50,659 nt of DNA from Ignavibacteriaceae bacterium (GCA_020848375.1 JADLAF010000077.1:1-50659); one strand, 5' to 3'. Counted from the stretch's first letter, positions 7,754 through 17,557 are shown. Numbers and translations: made by a program. Notes: a model not told the origin generated them from the letters alone.

Positions 7754-8678
7754 TCTGTAGTCTTTCATTAAAATCATCTGCAATATATTGTGCTATCAGT
7801 TCACTGTCATAACAGGCGCTCGTTTGTATATAGTGAACTTCCTCCATACTCCGGAACCAGGTAAACTGTCTCTTTGCAAAATGCCTGGTATTTCTCTGGA
7901 TCAGCCGTAGCATCTCATCTTTGTCAATCTCACCTTTAAGATATGAGATGGTTTCTTTATATCCCACCGTATTAAGGGAATTCACCCTTTCCGGATACCG
8001 TCTGAATAGCATTTCAGTCTCTGCAATCAGACCCGTCTCAACCATTTCTGCCGCACGCTTGTTAATTCTGCCGTATAAATACTCCCTCTCCGGCATCAGG
8101 CAATAAATAATAAATGATAAATCATCATGTTTTTTTTGATTTTCCATCTGCCTCAAAATGGATTCACCGGTCACATGCATAACCTCAAGAGCGCGGGCTA
8201 CTCTTTTATATGTAGCTGACGGAATTTTTTCCGCGGCAACAGGGTCTGTTTTTCGCAACTCCGTATGAAGTCCCTCAGCTCCGTATTTTTCGAAAAGTTC
8301 CTTCAGAAACTTCCTATATCCCTCATCGGCCTCAACAGGAATGATACCTTCCCTCAGGGACTGTATATATAATCCTGTTCCGCCGCACACCAGGGGCATC
8401 TTGCCCTCCTTGAGCAAATCTCGGCAGACTCTCCTCCCCTCCTGCTCAAACCTCCCTGCACTGAATACCTCATCCGGCTCAAGATAATCAACAAAGTGAT
8501 GCTTCACTTCCTGAAGAATTGCTTTTCCCGGTTTTGCCGTTCCGATATCAAGATACTTATAAACCTGCCTGCTGTCAGCAGAAACAATTTCCGTGCCCCA
8601 TGTTCTTGCGAGAAGTACCGCTGCATCCGATTTACCTGAGGCAGTCGGTCCTGTAATTACAGGAATTAGTTGTCCCAA
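7743..8678 (-). CDS. miaA: tRNA dimethylallyltransferase
   Basis: MiaA transfers a dimethylallyl group to N6 of A37 in tRNAs reading codons that start with U. The 311-residue length is typical. The P-loop GPTASGKS is at 10-17, followed by the conserved SADSRQVYKYLDIGTAKP, HHFVDYLEPDEVFSAG, the GGTGLYIQSL stretch and a C-terminal RNTRHFAKRQFTWFR, which binds tRNA. The start overlaps the pcm stop by 13 bases, and its own end overlaps the AtuA-like gene, so it lies in a tightly packed operon. The assignment is secure. Confidence 0.95.
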   Translation of the reverse strand: MGQLIPVITGPTASGKSDAAVLLARTWGTEIVSADSRQVYKYLDIGTAKPGKAILQEVKHHFVDYLEPDEVFSAGRFEQEGRRVCRDLLKEGKMPLVCGGTGLYIQSLREGIIPVEADEGYRKFLKELFEKYGAEGLHTELRKTDPVAAEKIPSATYKRVARALEVMHVTGESILRQMENQKKHDDLSFIIYCLMPEREYLYGRINKRAAEMVETGLIAETEMLFRRYPERVNSLNTVGYKETISYLKGEIDKDEMLRLIQRNTRHFAKRQFTWFRSMEEVHYIQTSACYDSELIAQYIADDFNERLQNET

Positions 8679-9301
8679 CCCTCTTTCCCAATCAGTGGAA
8701 CAAACTTAAAACCCGGTATCACCCTTTCAGCAAAATCTGTCTCATTAAGCCGCTCGACCACATACAGTTTTTGTGCAACCCTGTCCCCGACCGGAACCAC
8801 TAATCGGCCTCCCGGCTTAAGCTGCCTTTTTAAGGTTTCTGGAAGAGCAGGAGCCCCTGCAGTTACAATGATTCCGTCAAAGGGTGAAAACTCATTCCAT
8901 CCGATGGTACCGTCCCCGTATCTTGTTGCAACAGGATAACCCAACGTCTGCAGGAGCCGGTTAGTTTCCTTGTAAAGGTCAAATTCTTTTTCAACGCTAT
9001 AAACCCTCACCTTCATTTCTACCAGAACCGCTGCCTGATAGCCGGAGCCGGTACCTATTTCCAGCACCTTGTTCCCTTTTTTTACGTCCATCATTTCAGT
9101 CATAAATGCCACCGTGTATGGCTGGCTTATAGTCTGCTGAGACCCTATCGGAAGCGGACTGTCATTATAGGCAAGATGCCAGAGTGTTTTGTTAACAAAC
9201 TCGTGCCGCGGAACAGCCCCGATAGCCCTGAGCACCTCTTCATTTTTTATTCCCTTCCGTCTGAGCGATTCGGCAAGCTCCGCCCTCTCTTTTTCAAACA
9301 T
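8666..9301 (-). CDS. pcm: Protein-L-isoaspartate O-methyltransferase
   Basis: Pcm methylates L-isoaspartyl residues in damaged proteins using S-adenosylmethionine, starting their repair in the cytoplasm. The 211-residue form starting at the ATG at 9301 fits the family length; a longer frame reaches 9382 but adds an unconserved A/T-rich stretch. The SAM-binding motif LEIGTGSGYQAAVL is at about 80-93, preceded by the family marker IGSQQTISQPYTVAFM and followed by the post-motif stretch LKPGGRLVVPVG. It is the first gene of the leftward operon and faces the UPF0316 gene across 128 bases. Confidence 0.94.
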   Translation of the reverse strand: MFEKERAELAESLRRKGIKNEEVLRAIGAVPRHEFVNKTLWHLAYNDSPLPIGSQQTISQPYTVAFMTEMMDVKKGNKVLEIGTGSGYQAAVLVEMKVRVYSVEKEFDLYKETNRLLQTLGYPVATRYGDGTIGWNEFSPFDGIIVTAGAPALPETLKRQLKPGGRLVVPVGDRVAQKLYVVERLNETDFAERVIPGFKFVPLIGKEGWDN

Positions 9302-9429
9302 TATGTAAATTTTCCGTAAATCAGGCGTGAAATGTTCAAATTTGAAGCAATTTTTATTAAATTTAAATCTCAAAATAAGCACTTTTGACCATTCTGTTCA
9401 CGTAATTCACTTGAGTTTTCTAGTCCAAT

Positions 9430-9951
9430 ATGTTATTTGATTCACCTCTTTTGGGTCCGGTGCTTATTGCACTAATGCGCATTTGTGATGTCAGTATAGG
9501 AACTGTCAGGACCATCCTTGTTGTTCAGGGACGTAGAAACTATGCGGCATTTGCAGGTTTTTTTGAGGTGCTTATCTGGGTTTTTGCCATACGCTTCATT
9601 TTTCAGCACCTTGACAACACAGCAAATTTATTTGGATACGCAATCGGTTTCTCGCTGGGTAATTTTTTTGGTATTACTGTTGAGCGCTGGATAGGACTCG
9701 GACACGCCAACATCAATGTGATCTCGAAATTCAATACCGATAAAATTGCTGATGCCCTTCGTCTGGCAGGATTTGGCGTTACCATCATACCCGGTGAGGG
9801 AGGCAGCGGCGGAGTTTCAATAATTAACTGCATTCTGCCCAGAAAAAAAGTACAAAACTTTATTAAACTTGTTGAGTCTATTGACAAGGAAGCATTTATT
9901 AATTTGCAGTCCTCAATTCCTTACCGAGGATTCATGCACGCCCGAAAATAA
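9430..9951 (+). CDS. UPF0316/DUF2179 family membrane protein
   Basis: The 173-residue protein matches UPF0316 (DUF5698 membrane domain plus DUF2179). Residues 1-85 hold about three membrane segments with the family stretch MRICDVSIGTVRTILVVQGRR. Residues 95-170 form a soluble alpha/beta domain with GFGVTIIPGEGGSG and ILPRKKV, which resembles domains of DUF2179/YitT-type proteins. The function is unknown. It stands alone between the divergent pcm operon and the P-type ATPase, 83 bases ahead of the latter. Confidence 0.85.
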   Translation: MLFDSPLLGPVLIALMRICDVSIGTVRTILVVQGRRNYAAFAGFFEVLIWVFAIRFIFQHLDNTANLFGYAIGFSLGNFFGITVERWIGLGHANINVISKFNTDKIADALRLAGFGVTIIPGEGGSGGVSIINCILPRKKVQNFIKLVESIDKEAFINLQSSIPYRGFMHARK

Positions 9952-10034
9952 GGGCTGAGGTGGCGCACAGCTCTTATGGTCTTAAATGGTTATTTTACGT
10001 TTTATTAAAATTTTTAGAGTGAGATCGGATTACT

Positions 10035-12800
10035 ATGTCAGAATATAAACCTGGAGCTTTGACTAAGGAATTATCGCAGTGGTACCATTCCCAGGTAAAG
10101 GATGTATTTTTAGAACTTCAGACAGGTGAAAGTGGTCTTTCATCACCTGAAGCGACACAGCGCCTTGAACAATATGGCCTTAATGCTCTGGATGCAGAAA
10201 AGAAAGACCCTGCCTGGCTGCTACTCATTCGGCAGTTTACCAGTCTTCTTATAATCATCCTGTTTGCTGCGGCCGTAATCGCTGCTTTTATGGGCGACGT
10301 TGTTGAAGCAATAGCAATTATCGTAATTGTGGTCCTTGCAGGTGTAACAGGTTTTATCCAGGAATATCAGGCAGGGAAAGCAATTGAATCCCTAAAAAAA
10401 ATGGCCGCACCACAGGCGCATGTGATCAGGGATGGGGTTGAAAAAGTTGTTAATTCTGAAGATTTGGTACCCGGTGATCTTGTTGTGCTCAAAACAGGTG
10501 ACAAAATACCGGCGGATGCACGTCTCGTAGAAGCCCAAAATCTGAGGGTTGAGGAAGCATCATTGACCGGTGAATCACTCGCTGTTGAAAAACACACACA
10601 CGAAATCCTTGATCTGGATGTATCACTCGGCGACCGTAAAAATATGGTCTATATGGGTACCTCCATTTCCTATGGTCGGGGTAAAGCCATAGTCACTGAT
10701 ACCGGAATGAAAACCGAGTTCGGGAAGATTGCTTCACTTTTGCAGAATACTGAAAACCGCAAAACTCCGCTTCAGCAGAATCTTGATGAACTTGGTAAAA
10801 AAATCGGGATTTTCTCAATTATACTGGCAGCCGCAATGTCTGTACTCGGCGTTTTCCAGGGACATACCTTGGTTGAGATGTTTGTCTGGGGCGTGGCTGT
10901 TGCAGTAGCAGTTATCCCTGAAGCCCTCCCTGCGGTTGTAACTATTTCCCTGGCGCTCGGTGTCAGAAGAATGGTTAAAAGAAAATCGCTCATCCGCAAG
11001 CTTCCTGCTGTTGAAACTCTCGGTGCTATTAATATCATTTGCTCTGATAAAACCGGAACTCTGACCCAGGATGAAATGACTATAAGGAAAATTTATAGCG
11101 GCGGAGAGGTTTTTGATGTAACTGGTGTTGGATATAATCCTGTTGGTGAATTCCAAATCAACGGAATTCAGGCAGATATCGGGGGCAAAGCTGATTTACT
11201 TTCACTTCTGACTTTCGGTTCTCTCTGTAGCGATACAAAAATCGTGAAAGATGAGGATGGATGGGACGTTCTTGGTGATCCCACCGAAGGCGGAATTGTG
11301 GTGGCTGCTGAAAAGGCAGGTATAAAGGTCGAGGAAATACGCAAAAAGCATGAACGTATTCATGAAATCCCCTTCTCCTCAGAGACCAAGCGGATGACCA
11401 CTGTTCATCTTGTTAATGGCAAGAGAATGGTTTCAAGTAAAGGCGCGGTTGAGGTTATACTTGACTCTTGTTCCTTTTATGCAGATGGAGGGAAATCTTC
11501 ACCACTCACTCCGGAAATCCGCGCTAAAATATTAGATATTGCTTTCGGTTTCGGTGAAAATGCTCTTCGAGTGCTGGGAATTTCCTACAAGGAAATGCCT
11601 AATGTAACTGATGACTATTCAGGCGGTGAGAGTTCAGAAACCTTTAAAGATATCGAAAAAAATATGACATTCGCCGGATTGGTTGGTATGATTGATCCGC
11701 CAAGAATGGAAGTTAAGGACTCTATAAAAACCTGTTTCTCAGCAGGTATTAAGCCGATTATGATTACCGGTGACCATAAGATTACCGCAGTCGCTGTAGC
11801 AAAAGAACTCGGTATTTTGCGCGGAGGCAGAGCAATTTCGGGTAATGAACTTGAAAAGATGAGTGATAAAGAATTCGAACTCACGGTTGATAATACTGAG
11901 GTTTATGCACGCATATCGCCTGCTCATAAGCTGAAAATTGTTGAATCTCTTATGAAAAGAGGAAACATCGTTGCAATGACCGGGGATGGTGTAAATGATG
12001 CCCCTTCACTTAAGAAAGCTGATATCGGTGTTGCGATGGGCATAACCGGAACCGATGTAAGTAAAGAAGCCGCTGATATGATTCTGACGGATGATAATTT
12101 TGCTTCAATCGTAAATGCAGTTGAAGAAGGCAGAAGCATATTCGAAAACATCAGAAAATATTTGGTTTACCTCCTCAGCGGTAATATGGGTACCGTTTTT
12201 GCAATGATTATAACGTTGCTGGCAACACTCCCCCTGCCGCTTCATGCTGTGCAGATTCTGTTCATCAATTTTATTATGGACGGTCTTATCGCGATCGCCT
12301 TAGGTGTTGAGCCCCCTGAACCTGGCATCATGACTAAAAGACCGCGAAAAGTTAACGAAGGTATTCTTAGCAGAAAAGCACTCTGGTTTATTGGTGCTGT
12401 TGGTTTGTGGATTTCACTCGTAACCACCGCAGTTTTCGTTTGGGGTCTCTATGATATGAGTCTCTACCCGGAAGGGACAAAGACTAAGACAATCGAAACA
12501 ACTGCTGTTACCATGTTCTTTATGACCCTGATATTTGCACGCCTGTTTAACGGATATAATACCCGTTCATTGTATCAGTCATCTTTTAAGATGAAGGTAT
12601 TCTCAAACAAATCACTGTTTGTGGCATCCGGTATTGCGTTAATGATGTCACTCTCATCAATTGGATTTGAAATTTTTCATCCTATTTTTAAGGTCACATA
12701 TCTTACCGGATTCGAATGGCTTATAATCATCGGAGCAGGTGCCAGTACCCTGGTATTCGGTGAAATCTGGAAGTTGCTTACGAAAAATAAATTTAACTGA
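10035..12800 (+). CDS. P-type Ca2+-transporting ATPase (P2A, SPCA/PMR1-like ion site)
   Basis: The 921-residue pump should export Ca2+ (or Mn2+) using ATP. Seen are an N-terminal cation ATPase domain, TGES in the actuator domain, the phosphorylated Asp in DKTGT at 338, MITGDH and [17 protein letters not shown] in the P domain, and about ten membrane segments. Site residues are Glu296 in PEALP (M4) and Asn745/Asp749 in NFIMD (M6), which make site II. The M5 position that is Glu771 in SERCA is Thr720, after Asn717. This is expected for pumps carrying one ion per cycle, like PMR1/SPCA. The family is certain; ion preference is inferred. Confidence 0.92.
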   Translation: MSEYKPGALTKELSQWYHSQVKDVFLELQTGESGLSSPEATQRLEQYGLNALDAEKKDPAWLLLIRQFTSLLIIILFAAAVIAAFMGDVVEAIAIIVIVVLAGVTGFIQEYQAGKAIESLKKMAAPQAHVIRDGVEKVVNSEDLVPGDLVVLKTGDKIPADARLVEAQNLRVEEASLTGESLAVEKHTHEILDLDVSLGDRKNMVYMGTSISYGRGKAIVTDTGMKTEFGKIASLLQNTENRKTPLQQNLDELGKKIGIFSIILAAAMSVLGVFQGHTLVEMFVWGVAVAVAVIPEALPAVVTISLALGVRRMVKRKSLIRKLPAVETLGAINIICSDKTGTLTQDEMTIRKIYSGGEVFDVTGVGYNPVGEFQINGIQADIGGKADLLSLLTFGSLCSDTKIVKDEDGWDVLGDPTEGGIVVAAEKAGIKVEEIRKKHERIHEIPFSSETKRMTTVHLVNGKRMVSSKGAVEVILDSCSFYADGGKSSPLTPEIRAKILDIAFGFGENALRVLGISYKEMPNVTDDYSGGESSETFKDIEKNMTFAGLVGMIDPPRMEVKDSIKTCFSAGIKPIMITGDHKITAVAVAKELGILRGGRAISGNELEKMSDKEFELTVDNTEVYARISPAHKLKIVESLMKRGNIVAMTGDGVNDAPSLKKADIGVAMGITGTDVSKEAADMILTDDNFASIVNAVEEGRSIFENIRKYLVYLLSGNMGTVFAMIITLLATLPLPLHAVQILFINFIMDGLIAIALGVEPPEPGIMTKRPRKVNEGILSRKALWFIGAVGLWISLVTTAVFVWGLYDMSLYPEGTKTKTIETTAVTMFFMTLIFARLFNGYNTRSLYQSSFKMKVFSNKSLFVASGIALMMSLSSIGFEIFHPIFKVTYLTGFEWLIIIGAGASTLVFGEIWKLLTKNKFN

Positions 12801-12805
12801 CCCTC

Positions 12806-12836
12806 TTTGACAAAAAAAGAAAAATGATTATATTTC
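12806..12836 (+). promoter_or_regulatory. Promoter for the tRNA-Gly/tRNA-Cys unit
   Basis: TTGACA at 12807-12812 and TATATT at 12829-12834 are separated by 16 bases, a good sigma-70 type pair. The same bases also fit the Bacteroidota pattern: TTTG at 12806-12809, 19 bases, then TATATTTC at 12829-12836 (consensus TAnnTTTG). Transcription would start about 30 bases before the tRNA-Gly gene. Confidence 0.6.
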
Positions 12837-12877
12837 ATATCTGTTTCGGATAATTTCTGATACATGAAGACAGATAA

Positions 12878-12950
<73 letters not shown>

Positions 12951-12958
12951 CAAAAAGG

Positions 12959-12990
12959 CAAAATCCACGCTCTAGTGGATTTTGTTTTTT
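12959..12990 (+). terminator. Intrinsic terminator after tRNA-Gly
   Basis: A perfect ten-base-pair stem, CAAAATCCAC (12959-12968) with GTGGATTTTG (12975-12984), encloses the loop GCTCTA and is followed by six T. It lies between the two tRNA genes, so tRNA-Cys would be made by read-through or from its own promoter; alternatively the hairpin acts as a processing spacer. Confidence 0.8.
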
Positions 12991-13001
12991 AAAGCGATCA
13001 T

Positions 13002-13075
13002 GGCGCTGTACCCAAGTGGCTCAAGGGGAAGGTCTGCAAAACCTTTATTCGTCGGTTCGAATCCGACCGGCGCCT
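13002..13075 (+). tRNA. tRNA-Cys (anticodon GCA)
   Basis: The 74-base gene has the acceptor arm GGCGCTG (13002-13008) with CGGCGCC (13068-13074), including one G-T wobble pair, and the anticodon stem AAGGT/ACCTT around the loop CTGCAAA with anticodon GCA at 13036-13038. The T arm is GTCGG-TTCGAAT-CCGAC. The discriminator is T, as needed by cysteinyl-tRNA synthetase. No CCA is encoded. Confidence 0.96.
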
Positions 13076-13084
13076 CAGGTGATT

Positions 13085-13117
13085 AACCCGGAGTAAAACA
13101 CTCCGGGTTTTTTATTT
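13085..13117 (+). terminator. Intrinsic terminator after tRNA-Cys
   Basis: The ten-base-pair stem AACCCGGAGT (13085-13094) and ACTCCGGGTT (13100-13109) closes a five-base loop and runs directly into a T-rich tract, ten bases after the tRNA. Confidence 0.88.
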
Positions 13118-13300
13118 TAGGCATACACTCCCCTTTCATTATACCCCTCCGGAATCAGTAATCTTAAATCCCGGCTGAGATGATCTGCGGTATATTAAGA
13201 AAATCCTTCTCTGCAGTGAGTGTCTGGCGGGTCCCTGTCTGATCCTCATTCATCTGTTATGAGCAATCTCTTCTGGTTCTTCCACGCAGTGTTTAAAATT
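13118..13300. other. Gap between two terminators, no convincing gene
   Basis: Nothing firm is seen here. On the minus strand one frame reads as plausible protein pieces (NTAWKNQKRLLITDE and YTADHLSRDLRLLIPEGYN) but is broken by two stops, and a 30-codon frame starting with ATGAATGAGG overlaps it. This could be a decayed gene remnant or chance. Confidence 0.3.
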
Positions 13301-13327
13301 AAAAAGCCCCTGTTAAAGGGGCTTTTT
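13301..13327 (-). terminator. Terminator downstream of tonB (symmetrical, possibly bidirectional)
   Basis: AAAAAGCCCCT (13301-13311) pairs perfectly with AGGGGCTTTTT (13317-13327) around a five-base loop. The five T at each end let it work in both directions. It starts 15 bases after the tonB stop. Confidence 0.88.
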
Positions 13328-13341
13328 AATGATATATAAAT

Positions 13342-14001
13342 CTATTGCAATCTGAATACAACCGGAATTGCAACCTGCACTTTAACAGGCTTGCCGCGCT
13401 GTTTGCCGGGTTTGAATTTGGTTTGTTTCACAGCTTCCATTGCAGCTTCATCACAACCAGCTCCGATGCCTTTTACAACCTCCGCCTTGGTAACTTCACC
13501 GCTCTCATTAACGAATGCCTTGATGAATACTTTACCTTCGACACCAGCTCTTTTGGCAATTTCCGGATAAACTATCTTACTTTGAATTGCACCAATACCG
13601 CCGATAGGTTCAGGCATTTCTTCAACCGCTACAAAATACTGCGGCTCTTCTTCAACGATAGTGCGGGTCTCTTCTTTTGGTGGTGGAGGAGCTTCTACTA
13701 CCGCCTGCTCGTCTATTTCCGTATCCGCTATTTCAATGTCATCAAGCACGTTATCTGAGGGTGCTTCAATCGGAATAGGCGGCTTAGGGGGTGGAGGAGG
13801 ACGATTTTCCTGTTTTGTCTGCTGAATGTCCTCAACATTAAAAAGCTCCTGCGGAGCATCAAATTCTACTTCCTGCGCGGTCATATCAGGCCAGAACTTG
13901 AAGGCAACGATCATAAAAGCCAAAGCAATTATTACGGCCATCTCAAAAGTCCTCTTATATTTGCTGCGCATGTCAGCTATTGGGTTTTTCATCCGAAGCA
14001 T
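13342..14001 (-). CDS. tonB: TonB-family energy transducer
   Basis: The 219-residue protein couples the proton gradient, via ExbB/ExbD, to outer-membrane transporters. One membrane segment lies at about 20-40 after a basic start. A periplasmic proline-rich linker with PPPPPKPP follows at about 67-78, with a second PPPPK near 107. Residues 130-219 are the TonB C-terminal domain, with the typical YPEIAKRAGVEGKVFIKAFV and FKPGKQRGKPVKV. The start is fixed by GAGGAGG five bases upstream of the ATG. exbB/exbD are not in the window. Confidence 0.92.
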   Translation of the reverse strand: MLRMKNPIADMRSKYKRTFEMAVIIALAFMIVAFKFWPDMTAQEVEFDAPQELFNVEDIQQTKQENRPPPPPKPPIPIEAPSDNVLDDIEIADTEIDEQAVVEAPPPPKEETRTIVEEEPQYFVAVEEMPEPIGGIGAIQSKIVYPEIAKRAGVEGKVFIKAFVNESGEVTKAEVVKGIGAGCDEAAMEAVKQTKFKPGKQRGKPVKVQVAIPVVFRLQ

Positions 14002-14124
14002 TTCCGCCTCCTCTAATCCTGTTTATAAAACACTATTCAAACTTTATACTACCGAAAAATAGAAAAGTTCCCGCTATTTTTTAAGAGATTTTTCACTCAA
14101 AATAGGGGTTTTCTCCAAAAATAT

Positions 14125-14529
14125 TTACTCTTCCACAGGTTTAACCCGAATCTTTAGAACGCCCAGGCACAGGTAAGCCCCCATTATACTTCCTATAAAG
14201 TCGGCAATCCAGTCAAGCATCTCAGCATTCCGGCCCGGAATAAAACTCTGGTGGAACTCATCCAAAGCACCATATAATGCAGCTACTGTAATGGCCGCCA
14301 GAACCGCATATCCTCTAAGCTCAGGAAACTTCCCCTGTACCAGAAATGCAAGAGTAAGAAGAAACCCAAGTCCCCCGTATGCAAGGAAATGCATAGTTTT
14401 GTCGCTGTAAGAAATCCTAGGCATACTGCTTGACGGGATGGATGTTGCTGTTAAAAGCGCTAACCAATAAATAATGAGCGGCAGATAAACCGCGTATTTT
14501 TTATTTTTTTCAAGAAAGCGAAGTATCAA
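14125..14529 (-). CDS. VanZ-like membrane protein
   Basis: This 134-residue protein has four predicted membrane segments (about 12-30, 46-65, 72-92 and 107-126). It shows the VanZ-like family signature: YSDKTMHFLAYGGLGFLL, then ALDEFHQSFIPGRNAEMLDWIADFIGSIMG. VanZ confers low-level teicoplanin resistance in enterococci, but most homologues, including short ones like this, have no known role. Its start lies inside the last 20 bases of nnr, so it is probably co-translated with it. Confidence 0.85.
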   Translation of the reverse strand: MILRFLEKNKKYAVYLPLIIYWLALLTATSIPSSSMPRISYSDKTMHFLAYGGLGFLLTLAFLVQGKFPELRGYAVLAAITVAALYGALDEFHQSFIPGRNAEMLDWIADFIGSIMGAYLCLGVLKIRVKPVEE

Positions 14530-16108
14530 CGGACTCCCTCAATAATTTAATTGCCTCAGGAATTATCTGTATGATATCTGACGCGGAATATCCGTAAAAA
14601 GTTTTGTTAGCGGATAAAATATCAGCGGCAAGACCATGCAAATATACTCCTGATAGCACTGCTTTCTCCCTGTCGTTATACTGAGCGTAAAACCCGGCTA
14701 TCATTCCGGCCAGTACATCACCTGAACCAATTTTTGCGAGTCCCTGATTTCCTGTTGTATTAATAAATGACTCACCCGAATCACCAAAGATTATTGTTCT
14801 GAAATCTTTATATACGAGAAATACGTTATTCTCCTCCGCGAACGATTTCCCCGCGGAAAGTAAATCCTGCCTCATCAGCTCAAGACTTTTTCCGGCAAGC
14901 CGGGAAAATTCACCCGGATGCGGAGTTAAAATCACCTTATTGAGCGGAAATTCAGAAACACTTGAAGTAATTGCGTTAATACCATCAGCATCAAGGACTG
15001 CTGCAACTTCACTCTTAAGCAATTCCTTTACGACCATTACCGTTTCAACCGTTCTGCCAAGTCCGGGACCAATGAGAAGTGCATCACTTTCACTGAGTAC
15101 GTCCTTTAATTCTGCGAGAGCTTCAGGGTTAAAAAATCCTTTACCCTGATCATCATATTGCACCACAATAAGTTCCGGCTGATTAAGCTGAGCGATAATT
15201 ACTGTATATATAGAAGCAGGCACCGCCAGCTTTATTGAGCCGCACCCGGTCTTCAGAGCTGCTTTCGCGGAAAGAACAGCGGCACCCGGGTAGGTTTTGC
15301 TTCCGGCAATAATCAACAACCGACCGCCAGAATATTTATGTATTCCTCGTTCCTTTACAGGAAGTGAATAATAACAATCCTCCGGTTCAATTAAATAGTC
15401 TTCAGAAGGAAGTAATTCAGGATCAAATCTGAATCCAATCTCTGCGGGTATAACCCTGCCAGAATGCAGATAACCGTCACCAAAGAACAACCCTCTTTTA
15501 AAGGCGGCAAGAGAGATGGTAATATCGGCCTTAAATACCGTATCCCCTTCGCTGTCTTTGGAATCACCCGGGACACTCCCTTTATCAACATCAATGCCTG
15601 CTGGTATATCAATCGCTATTTTTCTTGCTTCAACGGAATTCATCTTTCTTATGACGGGACGAAGTTCAGGTTCAACCGGTCCTTTAACTCCGCTGCCAAG
15701 AATAGCTTCAAACAAAACAGTTACTTTATAAAGGGGTGCCAGATCAATAAGCGATTTGTAATTAACATGATCAAGATTAGGATAAGAATTTTTGCTCTGA
15801 AGCAGGATGGATAAATTAACTGCAGCATCCGGAGAATGTTTTGATAGATCAAAAAGCGAAACCAGTAGAACGTGGTATCCGGCGTTAAGAAAGTGTCTTG
15901 CAAGAGCGTAACCGTCTCCCCCGTTATTTCCCCTTCCGCAAACGATTCCTATGAAATCATTCTCAGGATTTAGTTTTAATTCACTGACACTGATTTGATA
16001 TATATTTTTAGCCGCATTTTCCATCAGTACTATTGAGGGAACCTGCGAACGTTCGATTACATCCCGGTCAAACTGCCTGACCTGACCAGACGTGTAAAGC
16101 GGTATCAC
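14510..16108 (-). CDS. nnr: Bifunctional NAD(P)H-hydrate epimerase / ADP-dependent NAD(P)H-hydrate dehydratase
   Basis: The 532-residue protein repairs hydrated NADH and NADPH. The N-terminal domain (about 1-215) is the epimerase, with VCGRGNNGGDGYALARHF and AIDIPAGID. The C-terminal domain (about 240-525) is the ribokinase-fold dehydratase, with SGGRLLIIAGSKTYPGAAVLSA, LLIGPGLGR, VILTPHPGEFSRL and the nucleotide-site IGSGDVLAGMIAG. The length is normal for the fused form. It lies 16 bases after nuoN and overlaps the VanZ-like gene. Co-transcription with complex I genes is sensible because both deal with NADH. Confidence 0.95.
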   Translation of the reverse strand: MIPLYTSGQVRQFDRDVIERSQVPSIVLMENAAKNIYQISVSELKLNPENDFIGIVCGRGNNGGDGYALARHFLNAGYHVLLVSLFDLSKHSPDAAVNLSILLQSKNSYPNLDHVNYKSLIDLAPLYKVTVLFEAILGSGVKGPVEPELRPVIRKMNSVEARKIAIDIPAGIDVDKGSVPGDSKDSEGDTVFKADITISLAAFKRGLFFGDGYLHSGRVIPAEIGFRFDPELLPSEDYLIEPEDCYYSLPVKERGIHKYSGGRLLIIAGSKTYPGAAVLSAKAALKTGCGSIKLAVPASIYTVIIAQLNQPELIVVQYDDQGKGFFNPEALAELKDVLSESDALLIGPGLGRTVETVMVVKELLKSEVAAVLDADGINAITSSVSEFPLNKVILTPHPGEFSRLAGKSLELMRQDLLSAGKSFAEENNVFLVYKDFRTIIFGDSGESFINTTGNQGLAKIGSGDVLAGMIAGFYAQYNDREKAVLSGVYLHGLAADILSANKTFYGYSASDIIQIIPEAIKLLRESVDTSLS

Positions 16109-16124
16109 GGTATTGTACTTTTAC

Positions 16125-17555
16125 TCAAAAAGAGTTAATTAAACGAACAATTGAGCCCGGAGTAAGACCCATCATAATTACCAGTATGGCTGATATTACG
16201 ATGCCAAGTAATGAAGTATGGGACTCAGTAATTATGTTGTCAGATGCAACATCACTTTTGCGGAAATACATTACAACAATTATGCGTAAGTAAAAATATG
16301 CACTGATGGCTGAACTAAGGGCACCAAGAACCGCTATCCAGACATTTCCTGCTTCGAGTGATGCAATAAAAACGTAGTACTTTCCGAAAAATCCCGCAAA
16401 CGGAGGCAGCCCAGAAAGGGTAAACATGAAGAGTGCCAGCAAACCTGCCAACAGAGGATTTCTGTCCGAGAGTCCTGCGTAACTTTCAATTGTTCCTTCA
16501 GTATCACCATTGCCCTCAATGAGTGAAACTATACCAAAAGCTCCTAAATTCATGAAAGCATAAGCAGCTAAGTAAAACACGATTCCTGAGGCACCGGTAT
16601 CATTTGCAGCAGCAAGACCAATAAGCATATAACCGGCATGTGCAATTGATGAATAGGCCAGCATTCTCTTAATATCAGTCTGTGCAAGCGCAACAATACT
16701 TCCGAATATCATTGAAGCCGCTGAAAGCACTGTGAAAAGTGGCGTAAATGTCTGCGGATTCTTTGACCCAATAAGCGGCAACATAATTAACAGCAAAGCA
16801 CTGAACGCGGCGGCCTTACCGATAGTTGACATCATCGCTGTAACAGAGGTTGGAGCGCCCTGATACACATCCGGCACCCACATGTGAAACGGAAATGCTG
16901 CAATCTTAAAGCAAAAACCGATTATGAAAAGTAAAGTACCGACATAAAATAAAATTGGTGTGCTTTCAGCACTCAGCATCGAAAAGATTGACTGAATATT
17001 AAGAGAACCGGAGGCCCCATAAATAAGAGCCATGCCATAAACAATAAAACCTGTTGTGAAAGAGCCAAGCAGGAAATATTTTAATGATGCCTCATTCGAG
17101 CGGACATTCTTTCTTTGAAATCCGGCAAGTACATAAAAACAGATGGACATCAGTTCCAGTCCGATAAAAACCATCACCAGATCCGTTGCTGAGGCCATAA
17201 GCATCATTCCAAGTACTGCGGACTGAAGGAGGATATAGTATTCTCCGAAATAAATCTCCGCTTTCTTTATGTAATCCATCGAAAGCAAGGCGACAATTGC
17301 GGCACCGAAGTTGAAAATAAAGTAAAAGATATTAACCGTACCTCCGGTTCCCATCATTCCGCCAAAAACGGAGGATACATTATTAACTGTGTAGAGCGAA
17401 TAATAGGCAACAAGAAGATGCAGCAAAAAGCTGAACCAGGAGAGGAATCCCACACTCTTCTTACTGTACATTTCAACCGTCAGAGAGATGAGAATACCTG
17501 CACCTACTAGGAGCAGCGGGAGTATATTTAAATAGTCAGTGCTTGTCAGATTCAT
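16125..17555 (-). CDS. nuoN: NADH-quinone oxidoreductase subunit N
   Basis: The 476-residue protein is one of the three antiporter-like proton-pumping subunits of complex I. About 14 membrane helices are visible, along with family motifs: FIGLELMSICFYVLAGF, then FPFHMWVPDVYQGAPTSVTA, TDIKRMLAYSSIAHAGYML and LSGLPPFAGFFGKYYVF. The conserved Glu in helix 5 (GLELMS) and the helix-7 lysine region are present. It is separated from nuoM by the antiporter gene and a small unknown gene. Confidence 0.95.
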   Translation of the reverse strand: MNLTSTDYLNILPLLLVGAGILISLTVEMYSKKSVGFLSWFSFLLHLLVAYYSLYTVNNVSSVFGGMMGTGGTVNIFYFIFNFGAAIVALLSMDYIKKAEIYFGEYYILLQSAVLGMMLMASATDLVMVFIGLELMSICFYVLAGFQRKNVRSNEASLKYFLLGSFTTGFIVYGMALIYGASGSLNIQSIFSMLSAESTPILFYVGTLLFIIGFCFKIAAFPFHMWVPDVYQGAPTSVTAMMSTIGKAAAFSALLLIMLPLIGSKNPQTFTPLFTVLSAASMIFGSIVALAQTDIKRMLAYSSIAHAGYMLIGLAAANDTGASGIVFYLAAYAFMNLGAFGIVSLIEGNGDTEGTIESYAGLSDRNPLLAGLLALFMFTLSGLPPFAGFFGKYYVFIASLEAGNVWIAVLGALSSAISAYFYLRIIVVMYFRKSDVASDNIITESHTSLLGIVISAILVIMMGLTPGSIVRLINSF

Positions 17556-17557
17556 AT

